Shown piece by piece: positions 9,129 through 16,565 of a DNA stretch of 64,000 nt; positions within the stretch are counted from its first letter, which is position 1; each line of letters begins with the position of its first letter. The DNA lies in the NCBI GenBank assembly GCA_947497295.1, contig CANMFU010000005.1, positions 97,980-161,979 of the forward strand, in the 5' to 3' direction. The notes under the pieces were generated by a model. It ran no database searches. It had not been told where the DNA came from and was given only the letters and a program-made list of their open reading frames with translations. The DNA is from an uncultured Roseovarius sp. (lineage in GTDB: Bacteria > Pseudomonadota > Alphaproteobacteria > Rhodobacterales > Rhodobacteraceae). The position numbers were made by a program, and so were the translations under genes.

Positions 9129-10069
9129 GCGCGGGCACCGTCAACGCGGTTCAAAAACGCGGTCAGCGCCGCGCGGTATGCCTCGGGCTCTTCGTAGAAG
9201 GGCGAGTGCGAGGAGTTGGCAAACACCTCGATCTGAGAGTCGGGCAGGGCCTCGTGCATCCGCATCCCGCAGGCAGGCGACAGCGCGTCATGCATCCCTT
9301 GCACCACAAGGCAGGGCCAGTTGAAATCGCGCAGCGCCTCCAGCCGGTTCCAGCCTTTCAGATTGCCGGTGTAATGATATTCGTTCGGTCCCTGCATCGT
9401 CTCGAAAATCGGATAGTTAAAGCCATCCTTCGATCTTTGCACAGGCGTGGGCCGCGCGTCCATCCGGCGGATATGGCGATGATCCAAAAGGGTGATCGCC
9501 GCCTCGTAGGCCGGATGATTCAACCAGCCGAGCGCCTCATACCGCTGCATCATTTTCACCGTTTCCGGCCCCAGCGCGTTGCGGTGCCGCTCGATCTGTA
9601 GCAGCAGATGGGGCATGTCGGCGCAGGTATTGGCCAGGATCATGCTGCGCAGGCGGGCCGGGTGGCGCAGCGCGTATTCGATGCCGCACCAGCCGCCCCA
9701 GGAATGGCCGAGGAAGTGGACAGAGGTGAGGTTCAGCGCGTCCAGCACCGCCTCCACCTCGTCGGCGTAACGGGTGATTTCCCACAAGGCCGGATCATCC
9801 GGCGCGACCGATGCGCCGGTGCCAAGCTGATCATAGGTGACAACGCGAAACCCCGCATCCGCCAGTGGCACATGCGGATCGCGCAGATAATCGCAGGGCA
9901 GGCCGGGCCCGCCATTGAGGCAAAACAGCACCCGCTCGCCGCTGCCATAGCAGTAGGCGGTCACGCGGCCATGCGGCGTTTGCACTTGCGTCACCTCGTC
10001 GGCGGCCCGATCGTCCCACACACGGAAGCCATTGGCGAGCCGCCCGGTCTGCGCCATATCAGCGGTCAT
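9125..10069 (-). CDS. Proline-iminopeptidase-like alpha/beta hydrolase (second copy)
   Basis: 314 aa. The NGGPGLP oxyanion motif lies at about residues 52-58, the nucleophile elbow is GHSWGG (Ser123), and a late GMHDALSP Asp and SSHSP His complete the triad. The length matches bacterial proline iminopeptidases (about 300 aa), cytoplasmic enzymes that release N-terminal residues from short peptides or related amides. It lacks a signal peptide, so it would act on imported substrate. It is clearly a paralogue of the gene just upstream yet substantially diverged, so the two probably differ in specificity. The overlap with both neighbours is ATGA. In PipR-type loci of plant-associated bacteria such a gene accompanies the LuxR solo and importer. 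Confidence 0.88.
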   Translation of the reverse strand: MTADMAQTGRLANGFRVWDDRAADEVTQVQTPHGRVTAYCYGSGERVLFCLNGGPGLPCDYLRDPHVPLADAGFRVVTYDQLGTGASVAPDDPALWEITRYADEVEAVLDALNLTSVHFLGHSWGGWCGIEYALRHPARLRSMILANTCADMPHLLLQIERHRNALGPETVKMMQRYEALGWLNHPAYEAAITLLDHRHIRRMDARPTPVQRSKDGFNYPIFETMQGPNEYHYTGNLKGWNRLEALRDFNWPCLVVQGMHDALSPACGMRMHEALPDSQIEVFANSSHSPFYEEPEAYRAALTAFLNRVDGARA

Positions 10070-10956
10070 TTGCCCGATGTCCGTTCCAGAAATTTCAGCA
10101 GCACAGGGTAATAGGCATCCGGCTCTTCAAAGAAGGGCATGTGGCTGCTGTTGGGGAAAACGTGGATTTCGGCATCGGGGAGCGCCTCTTTCATGCGGCG
10201 GGCACAGGCGGGGGTCAGCTCGTCATGCTGGCCGGTGGTGATGAGGCAGGGCACCTTGATCTTGTGCATGTCGGGGACGCGGTTCCAGTTCGCCATGTTG
10301 CCCGTATAGAGAAACTCGTTCGGCCCCTGCATCGTGCCATAAGGCCCCATGTTCCAATCATCCAGCGACCGGTTGACCGGCGCGGGCCATTCATCCAGAC
10401 GGCAGACATGACGATAATTCAGCAGCGTGACTGCCGCCTGATATTCCGGGTGGTCCAGTGTTCCCATCGCCTCGTGGCGCTGCATCATCGCCACGGTTTC
10501 GGATCCCAGCGCATCGCGCAGGCGGTTCAGCTCGGATACCAGATGCGGGATGTCGCCGGCGGTATTCTCAAGGATCAGGGTTTGCAGGCTGTCCGGATAG
10601 GTCAGGGCATATTCGATGCCCAACCAGCCACCCCATGACTGACCGATGAAATGCACCTTGCCCAGATCCAGCGCCTTGCGCACAGTCTCGGTCTCTTCGA
10701 CATAGCGCTGGATGGTCCAGAGCGCGGGGTCGGTCGGCCTGTCGGAGGCCCCGGTGCCCAATTGATCCCAGGCAACCACGCGATAGCCGCGTTCGGCAAG
10801 GCACGAATGCGAGTCGCGCAGGTAATCGCAGGGCAGTCCCGGCCCGCCATTCGCACAGAGCACGACATTGTCGCCACTGCCAAAGCTGTATGTTTTGACG
10901 GTGTATCCGTCCACGGTGACGTCCTGCACCTCATCGGGTTCGATTTCTGACCACAT
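10066..10956 (-). CDS. Proline-iminopeptidase-like alpha/beta hydrolase (first gene of operon)
   Basis: 296 aa from ATG 10956; a GTG one codon upstream (10959) is equally spaced from the GGAGG box and cannot be excluded. Visible motifs are NGGPGLP (about 37-43), nucleophile elbow GQSWGG (Ser107), GQHDELTP and SSHMPF, giving a full Ser-Asp-His triad. It is similar throughout to the following paralogue. As promoter-proximal gene of the importer operon and divergent from the LuxR solo, it is the expected direct target of that regulator (inference from PipR systems). Substrate unknown: proline peptides are the family default, but amides of small amines are plausible. Confidence 0.88.
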   Translation of the reverse strand: MWSEIEPDEVQDVTVDGYTVKTYSFGSGDNVVLCANGGPGLPCDYLRDSHSCLAERGYRVVAWDQLGTGASDRPTDPALWTIQRYVEETETVRKALDLGKVHFIGQSWGGWLGIEYALTYPDSLQTLILENTAGDIPHLVSELNRLRDALGSETVAMMQRHEAMGTLDHPEYQAAVTLLNYRHVCRLDEWPAPVNRSLDDWNMGPYGTMQGPNEFLYTGNMANWNRVPDMHKIKVPCLITTGQHDELTPACARRMKEALPDAEIHVFPNSSHMPFFEEPDAYYPVLLKFLERTSGK

Positions 10957-11092
10957 CACGCATTTCCTCCGCTTGTCTTATTGATGCTAGTGCCGCGCGC
11001 CGGCCTGCGTCTACCTGTCAAAAATGATAGCCCGAGACGTCATTCGGTGTATCATCCGGCCAGCCATCACAATTGAGCGGCGGGCCGGTCAC
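10957..11092. promoter_or_regulatory. Divergent promoter region with a lux-box-like element
   Basis: This 136-bp gap separates the divergent first hydrolase gene and luxR. At 11011-11030 a 20-bp element starts CTACCTGT, matching a canonical lux-box half (ACCTGT), and ends in a degenerate inverted half (ATGATAG). It lies 55 bp from the hydrolase start and 63 bp from the luxR start. The right half fits poorly, so this is only a candidate operator. Confidence 0.4.
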
Positions 11093-11854
11093 ATGCACAC
11101 AATCACAGATCATCTGAAACGCGATATCGGGGCGGCCTGTTCGGTCGGGCATATGGTGGATGCGGCGCACGGTGCAGCGCGTCAAAGCGGCTTTGACGCG
11201 CTGATCTATGATTTCAGCCCGGTGGCCACCACGCCCGAGGGGGATCTGGTCATTCCCAGCCATCTGAGCCATCGAAACGCCCCGCAGGACATGCGGCATC
11301 TGTGGTGTGACCGCCAGTATCACCGGCACGATCCGGTTCAGCAAATTGCGCTGCGGCGCAACGCGCCCTTCGTCTGGTCATACCGAAACAGGGGGCAGGG
11401 CAGCGCTCTGGCTGGTCGGCTTGAGGGTCAGCATGACGCGGTCTGCACGTATCTGCACGATACCGGAATGACCTGCGGCATTACCGTACCGCTGCACCGG
11501 GCGATGGGTGGCTTTGCCACCTTTACGGTGATCCAGAAGGACGCGGGAGCGTCATTCACCAAAGAAGCAGGCGACATGCTGCAAGCTGTCGCCATGATCG
11601 GCCAGATCATGCATGACACGGCGCTGCCTCATCTTGAGGCGACGGGCGCGACGACGCCAACCCTGACACGGCGCGAGGCGCAATGCCTGCGCTATGCGGC
11701 CCAAGGGTGCACGGCCAAGGAAGTCGCCGGTTTGATCCGCCGGTCAGTGCCAACCGCTACGCTGCATTTAAAGTCGGCAACGACCAAGTTAGGCGCACGA
11801 AATCGGTCCCACGCGGTTGCGCTGGCGATGCATTATCGGCTTATCCGCCTCTGA
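11093..11854 (+). CDS. LuxR solo of the PipR/OryR type (autoinducer-binding domain plus GerE helix-turn-helix)
   Basis: 253 aa from ATG 11093; the frame opens at 11024, but this start gives the usual LuxR length. The N-terminal ligand domain (about 15-175) aligns on the invariant DPV: TraR Asp70, Pro71, Trp85 and Gly113 correspond to D80, P81, W95 and G129. TraR Trp57 and Tyr61 are replaced by Met67 and Trp71. This M/W pair marks the subfamily of LuxR solos from plant-associated bacteria (OryR, PipR, PsoR) that do not respond to acyl-homoserine lactones. The C-terminal HTH (about 188-253) is intact (LTRREAQCL, KEVAGLIRRS). No luxI homologue is in the window. Divergent from the hydrolase-importer operon and convergent with the microcompartment operon. 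Confidence 0.92.
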   Translation: MHTITDHLKRDIGAACSVGHMVDAAHGAARQSGFDALIYDFSPVATTPEGDLVIPSHLSHRNAPQDMRHLWCDRQYHRHDPVQQIALRRNAPFVWSYRNRGQGSALAGRLEGQHDAVCTYLHDTGMTCGITVPLHRAMGGFATFTVIQKDAGASFTKEAGDMLQAVAMIGQIMHDTALPHLEATGATTPTLTRREAQCLRYAAQGCTAKEVAGLIRRSVPTATLHLKSATTKLGARNRSHAVALAMHYRLIRL

Positions 11855-11868
11855 AGCGGCAGTTTGGC

Positions 11869-12885
11869 TCAGGCTTGCGCCGCTGTCTTTGCCAGCCATT
11901 CCGCGCCCAGTTCGGCCGTCACGCGGGCAAAATCGGGGGCCATCGCCTGTGGTTCGGGCGCCTCGATATGGCTGCCGATCCACGCCAGCAATGCCATCCG
12001 GCGCAGCATGACGAACGTGTCGATCTCATCCTTTTCGGCATCATCGAGCGGGCGCACCTTTTCATAGCCGCGCACCCATGCAGCCTTGAGCGCGGGCACG
12101 CGCGGGTCATCCTCCATAAAGCTGATGCCGGTGGCAAAATCGTACAGGAACCAGCCAAAGCCGCAATCGTCGAAATCAATCAGGCGGGTGCCTTCGGGGC
12201 CGGTCAAGAGGTTGGCCAGCCGCATATCGGCGTGGATCAGCCCATAGCGATCATCGCCTGCGCCAAATGCCTCCAGTCGTTCGCGCACGCGGACCTCGAC
12301 TGCCTCCAGCACCGTGGCAATCTCGGGCGTCACATTCGGCGCATCGCGCCAATTGCCCCAGTTCGGGGCGTCGCCGAAAACCGTCTCGACATTCCATACC
12401 AGACGTTCGAAATTCGCGGGACGCTGCCAGCGTTTTGACTGCTCATGCGTCAGCGCCGCGATCTCGCCCAGCTCCTCGAACGGGGCTTCCAGATCGCCGG
12501 CCTCATCGGGTTGGGTGCCTTCGACGAATTCGAACAGCACCATGAAACGGGGGTTTTGCAACGGGTCGATGCGCCCCTGCTGAATGATTTCGCCATTCTT
12601 GCCGGTATAGCTGGCGGGCGTCACAACGGCGCGCGCGTCTTTCAGCCCGGCAATCCAAGCCAGTTCGCATTCGATGGCGCGGCGGGTGTGATACTGCTCG
12701 CGGTGGATGCGCAGGATCGCCTTGTAGCCGTCATCCGCTTCGACCAGATAGGTGGCGTTTTCGGACACGTTGATCAGCCGCGCGCGAGCATTGGGCGGCA
12801 TGTCCCACAGGGCCAGCGATTGCTGCGCCAGCCGGTCCAGATGTGTCAGCAGTTCTGCCAGCGGCATATCGGTTTGAGCCATCAT
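11869..12885 (-). CDS. APH-fold phosphotransferase, probable amino-alcohol kinase of the microcompartment pathway
   Basis: 338 aa from ATG 12885 (MMAQ...); the second ATG (12882) is equally possible behind AAGGGA. The catalytic loop HADMRLAN (H218, D220, N225) and the metal-binding IDFDD (236-240) define the aminoglycoside phosphotransferase/choline-kinase fold. In RMM/AAUM microcompartment loci a kinase of this family phosphorylates 1-amino-2-propanol (shown for the Mycobacterium smegmatis enzyme). Here it is the last gene of the BMC operon, so the product should be 1-amino-2-propanol phosphate or phosphoethanolamine (inference). The end is 14 bp from the convergent luxR stop. No resistance role is suggested by the context. 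Confidence 0.85.
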   Translation of the reverse strand: MMAQTDMPLAELLTHLDRLAQQSLALWDMPPNARARLINVSENATYLVEADDGYKAILRIHREQYHTRRAIECELAWIAGLKDARAVVTPASYTGKNGEIIQQGRIDPLQNPRFMVLFEFVEGTQPDEAGDLEAPFEELGEIAALTHEQSKRWQRPANFERLVWNVETVFGDAPNWGNWRDAPNVTPEIATVLEAVEVRVRERLEAFGAGDDRYGLIHADMRLANLLTGPEGTRLIDFDDCGFGWFLYDFATGISFMEDDPRVPALKAAWVRGYEKVRPLDDAEKDEIDTFVMLRRMALLAWIGSHIEAPEPQAMAPDFARVTAELGAEWLAKTAAQA

Positions 12886-12915
12886 CGGTCCCTTTGTCGT
12901 GGTCTGTAAGTGGGT

Positions 12916-12939
12916 GGGGCCGCAGATGGGTGCGGCCCC
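12916..12939 (-). terminator. Attenuator-like hairpin between SDR and kinase genes
   Basis: GGGGCCGCA, a 6-nt loop, then TGCGGCCCC (9 bp perfect stem) in the 62-bp gap between the SDR stop and the kinase start. There is no U-tract. It probably tunes or stabilises the upstream message rather than ending the operon. Confidence 0.5.
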
Positions 12940-12947
12940 GGTTGGGC

Positions 12948-13718
12948 TTAGATTTCTTCGATTGCTTCCAGCGATTCCGGTAGGATCTGCCCGCCATCGA
13001 CGATGATCTGCTGGCCGGTGATATACCCGGCCTCGTCGGAGGCAAAAAATAGCGCGGCGTTGCCGATATCCTCGACCGCGCCGAGACGTTTGAGCGGGAT
13101 CGATGCGGCCATCGTATCCAGATACTCCTGCCCCAGCCCTTGCAGACCTTCGGTGTAGATGTTGCCGGGCATCACCGCGTTGATGGTGGTGTTGTAGCGC
13201 GACAGTTCCATCGCCGCGGTTTTCAGAAAGCCGAGCTGACCGGCCTTGGACGCGCCGTAATGCGACCAGCCGGGAAAGCCGGTGACAGCGCCGGTGATCG
13301 ACGAGGTCAGGATCACGCGGCCCTTGCCGGCCTTTTCGAAATACGGGATCGACGCCTTGACCGCCAAAAAGGACGAGCGCAGGTTGCAGGCCATGACGCT
13401 GTCCCACTCCTCGACATCCATATCGACGATCTTGGTCTGCGGGAAATAGCCCGCGTTGGCGCACATGATGTCCAGCCCGCCCTGCGCCTTGGCCGTGCTG
13501 TCCACCGCCGCCTTCATCGCGTCCCAGTCGCCCACATCCGCAATCTCATAGCGGACATTATCGCCCATTTCGCTGGCGGCTGTCTTCAGCGCGGCTTCGT
13601 CGCGGGCGATCAGCGTGACCTTGGCGCCCTGGGCTGCAAAAACCTGCGCGATGCCGCGCCCGATACCCTTGGAGCCACCGGTGACGATGACGCTTTTGCC
13701 CTTGATGGATGTCAGCAT
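12948..13718 (-). CDS. Short-chain dehydrogenase/reductase of the amino-alcohol BMC operon
   Basis: 256 aa from ATG 13718, with a strong GAGGAGG box; the open frame extends further only by chance. The Rossmann motif TGGSKGIG, the NAG motif (CANAG), a catalytic Ser in TSSITG and YGASK are all present. RMM-type BMC loci carry an SDR proposed to interconvert aminoacetone and 1-amino-2-propanol; inside a shell such an enzyme could also recycle NAD(H) for the aldehyde dehydrogenase (inference). The C-terminus runs about 9 residues past the VDGGQ motif as a short acidic helix. The downstream gap holds an attenuator-like hairpin. Confidence 0.88.
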   Translation of the reverse strand: MLTSIKGKSVIVTGGSKGIGRGIAQVFAAQGAKVTLIARDEAALKTAASEMGDNVRYEIADVGDWDAMKAAVDSTAKAQGGLDIMCANAGYFPQTKIVDMDVEEWDSVMACNLRSSFLAVKASIPYFEKAGKGRVILTSSITGAVTGFPGWSHYGASKAGQLGFLKTAAMELSRYNTTINAVMPGNIYTEGLQGLGQEYLDTMAASIPLKRLGAVEDIGNAALFFASDEAGYITGQQIIVDGGQILPESLEAIEEI

Positions 13719-13740
13719 GATTTCCTCCTCTATGCCGGAT

Positions 13741-14541
13741 TCATTTTTGCGGGCGCAGCGCCCGGTAGATCGCCAGCCCTGCAAAGGCGACGATGATGAG
13801 CAGGAACGACCCGATCACCGACAGGATGCCCAGCGTCGGCACCAGCGGCGAATAGCCCGATACCATTTTCGCATAGAGCCATTCGGGCAGTGTCGAATCC
13901 GCGCCTGTGGTGAACAGCGACAGCGGGAAATTTCCCCAGCTCAGCAGGAACGAAAACAGCCCCGCCGCAACGATGCCGGGCATCAGGAGCGGCAATGTGA
14001 TCTCGCGCAGGATGACGGGGGTTGAGGCGCCCATGTCGCGCGCCGCTTCCTCCAGCGCCGGGTCGAAACTGTAGGCGCGGATGGCGACGATCAGCGTGGC
14101 GATGGGGGCGATCCAGACCAGATGCGCGACGATGGCGGTTTTCCAGGACGGAATGATGCCGATCGAATTGAACCACATCAGCAGCGCCAGCCCCAGCACC
14201 GTCTGCGGGAAGAAGATGGGCAGCAGCACCAGTTTCTGAAACAGCGACCGATAGCGCCACTGATAGCGGGCAAAGGCCAGCGCCCCGAAAAAGCCGATGA
14301 TCATCGACAGGATCGTGACGATCATCGCGATCTTCAGCGATGTCATCGCCAGCATATGCACTTCCTTGCTGGCCAGCGCATCGGCGAACCAGCCGGTTGT
14401 GTAGCGCCGGATCGGGAAGGTCAGGTAGCGGGCCTTGGATACGGAGGCAAAGGCGACCGACACGAGCGGCAGGTAAAGGAACGCGATGATGCCGATGCCG
14501 TAGATCATCAGCACGATGCGGGTGGTGCGCGACGTCTCCAT
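13741..14541 (-). CDS. Pot-type ABC importer permease, PotC-like
   Basis: 266 aa from ATG 14541, one base after the stop of the upstream permease gene. Six membrane spans are predicted, with an EAA loop EEAARDMGASTPVILREITLP. This is the BPD_transp_1 family of the spermidine/putrescine class. With the following permease, ATPase and binding protein it makes a complete importer for a small cationic amine. Its position inside the BMC operon implies that it feeds amino alcohol or a related amine to the pathway (inference). Confidence 0.9.
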   Translation of the reverse strand: METSRTTRIVLMIYGIGIIAFLYLPLVSVAFASVSKARYLTFPIRRYTTGWFADALASKEVHMLAMTSLKIAMIVTILSMIIGFFGALAFARYQWRYRSLFQKLVLLPIFFPQTVLGLALLMWFNSIGIIPSWKTAIVAHLVWIAPIATLIVAIRAYSFDPALEEAARDMGASTPVILREITLPLLMPGIVAAGLFSFLLSWGNFPLSLFTTGADSTLPEWLYAKMVSGYSPLVPTLGILSVIGSFLLIIVAFAGLAIYRALRPQK

Positions 14542-14542
14542 A

Positions 14543-15394
14543 TCAGCCCCTGCCCATGATCTTGTCGAGGTCGATCTTGGCGATGCCATAGATCGCCAGC
14601 GCGCCGATCAGCACGATCAGTACCATCGACAGCGCCGCGCCCAGCGACCAGTTTTGCCCGTAGGTGAACGCGGTCTGGATGTCGTCAGCGATCACGATCA
14701 CCGCGCGTCCGCCCAGAATTTTCGCCTCCGCCATGGCGCCGGCGGCCAGAACAAAGGTCAGCAGATAGCCCACCATGATCCCCGGCGCGGCCAACGGCAG
14801 GTCGATCTGCGTCAGCACCTGCCAGCGCGTCGCGCCCAGATCGCGCGCCGCCTGCCGCGCGTCATCTGGCACCATCGAGATGCCTTGCGCCAGTGGAAAC
14901 AGCATGAAGGGCAGGTACACATAGACAATGCCGAAGATGATGATGCCGACGTTATAAAGCGGGCTGTTAAATCCGATCCCGGTCCAGTGGCGCAGATAGC
15001 CCTCGAACAATCCGCCCTTCATCAGGGTCAGAACCCAGCCGAAAAGGCGGATATTTTCGGAGACAAAAAGGCTCATCACTACGGCGATGGTGACGACCAG
15101 TGCAAAGCGTTTGAACACCTTGGCCATGCCATAGGCCAGCGGCCAGCAGATCACGAAAAGGATCGTCGTGGCGGCAAAGGCCATGAACAGCGACCACAGC
15201 AGCGACTTGTAATACCCCTGATCGGCCATCGTCTTGAAGGCTGCGAAATTGGGCATGTTGAATATGCTGAAGACCTTTTCCGGCATGATGGAAAAGATCG
15301 CAACCAACCCCAGCGGCGCGATAAAGGCCAGCGCCAGCACCGCCAGCATCGGCAGCGATGACAGCGCGCCCAGTTTGCTGTCCAGACGCCTCAT
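14543..15394 (-). CDS. Pot-type ABC importer permease, PotB-like
   Basis: 283 aa. Six hydrophobic spans, with the EAA loop RQAARDLGATRWQVLTQIDLP near residue 190. The start overlaps the stop of the ATPase gene (ATGA). It is similar in layout to PotB/PotH and forms the second half of the membrane channel. Confidence 0.9.
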   Translation of the reverse strand: MRRLDSKLGALSSLPMLAVLALAFIAPLGLVAIFSIMPEKVFSIFNMPNFAAFKTMADQGYYKSLLWSLFMAFAATTILFVICWPLAYGMAKVFKRFALVVTIAVVMSLFVSENIRLFGWVLTLMKGGLFEGYLRHWTGIGFNSPLYNVGIIIFGIVYVYLPFMLFPLAQGISMVPDDARQAARDLGATRWQVLTQIDLPLAAPGIMVGYLLTFVLAAGAMAEAKILGGRAVIVIADDIQTAFTYGQNWSLGAALSMVLIVLIGALAIYGIAKIDLDKIMGRG

Positions 15395-16494
15395 GCCATC
15401 TGCTCCTCGAATGCGGGCTCTTCGATCACATGCGCGCTGTCCGCGTTCCAGCCGAGGCGCACAGTGTCGCCCTCGCGCCCGTCATGGCGATCCTCGCGCA
15501 GTTTTTCGACGGTCAGGATCTGGCCGCTTTCTGTGCGGATTTCGTAATGGATGCGTGACCCCAGCGCATAAATGCCTTGCAACGTGCCGGTCACTTCAAA
15601 ATCGGCGTTTTCGCCGTCTTGCAGAAATTGCACATATTCGGGGCGGATCATCAGTGTCGCGCCGCGCGTGGCAGCGATCTTGTCGGCCATCGGGCGGGTC
15701 GCGGCACCTTGCGCGGCGCTCAGTCCGGCGCCTTCGATCCGGCCGGCGGTGGCGGTTACGTCAAACAGGTTCACCTCGCCCATGAATTCGGCGACGAAAC
15801 GCGACACCGGCTTGGAATAAATCTCATCCGCATCCGAGATCTGCTCGAACCGGCCCGTCTTCATGATGGCGATGCGGTCCGACATGACCATCGCCTCTTC
15901 AAGGCTGTGGGTGATATAGACGAATGTCTTGCCCGTGCGCGCGTGCAGGCTTTTCAGCTCTTTTTCCAGGCTTTTGCGCAGGCGATAATCCAGCGCCGAC
16001 AGCGGTTCGTCAAAGAACAGGATTTCGGGATCAAACGCCAGTGCGCGGGCCAGCGCGATACGCTGACGCTCGCCGCCCGAACATTCGGTGACGCGCTTGT
16101 CGTAATAGTGTTCGGGCAGGTGCAGCAGCTTGAGCAGCTCAAGCGCGCGTGCCTTGCGTTTGGCAGGCTCGATCTTGCGCAGCTTGAGCGGGAATTCGAT
16201 ATTCTGGCCCACCGACATATGCGGAAACAGCGCCAGCGATTGAAACACCATGCAGGTCGGGCGCAGGTTGGCGGGGGTCTGGTCAATGCGTTTGTCGCGC
16301 AGCCAGATTTCGCCGCTGGTGACTTCATCCATGCCGACCAGCAGCCGGATAATGGTGGATTTGCCACTGCCTGACGGGCCGACGATGGTGAAAAACTCAC
16401 CCTCCTCGATATCCAGATCGATGCCGTGCAGGGCCGTAAACCGTCCGAAAATTTTGCGGACGCCCCGAAGGCGCAAAATGGGTTTGGCGGGCAT
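15391..16494 (-). CDS. Pot-type ABC importer ATPase, PotA-like
   Basis: 367 aa. Walker A GPSGSGKST, signature CSGGERQRIALARAL (the usual LSGGQ first residue is Cys), Walker B ILFFDEP and switch His in ITHSLEE. A C-terminal TOBE-like regulatory domain (about 240-360) is typical of PotA/MalK-type ATPases. It overlaps the PotB-like gene by 4 bp. A terminator-like hairpin lies between it and the binding-protein gene upstream. Confidence 0.92.
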   Translation of the reverse strand: MPAKPILRLRGVRKIFGRFTALHGIDLDIEEGEFFTIVGPSGSGKSTIIRLLVGMDEVTSGEIWLRDKRIDQTPANLRPTCMVFQSLALFPHMSVGQNIEFPLKLRKIEPAKRKARALELLKLLHLPEHYYDKRVTECSGGERQRIALARALAFDPEILFFDEPLSALDYRLRKSLEKELKSLHARTGKTFVYITHSLEEAMVMSDRIAIMKTGRFEQISDADEIYSKPVSRFVAEFMGEVNLFDVTATAGRIEGAGLSAAQGAATRPMADKIAATRGATLMIRPEYVQFLQDGENADFEVTGTLQGIYALGSRIHYEIRTESGQILTVEKLREDRHDGREGDTVRLGWNADSAHVIEEPAFEEQMA

Positions 16495-16512
16495 CTAAGT
16501 CTCCGGACTCTG

Positions 16513-16556
16513 AAAAAAAGGGGGCGTGCAGGGCGGCGGACAGACCGCCACCCTGC
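16513..16556 (-). terminator. Partial intrinsic terminator after the PotD-like gene
   Basis: On the minus strand, just after the binding-protein stop, GCAGGG-GGCGG and CCGCC-CCCTGC form a long stem with one mismatch (16528-16556). A run of seven T follows after a short spacer (A-run at 16513-16519 on the plus strand). Such a leaky terminator would make more binding protein than permease/ATPase, a common arrangement. Confidence 0.65.
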
Positions 16557-16565
16557 CAGCGTCGT

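Noticed and set aside
11093..11854. Reading the LuxR gene as a canonical AHL quorum-sensing receptor
   Set aside because: The two aromatic ligand contacts at TraR 57/61 are replaced by Met/Trp and no luxI-type synthase is in the window.
11869..12885. Aminoglycoside resistance gene
   Set aside because: APH fold only; operon context with BMC enzymes fits an amino-alcohol kinase.
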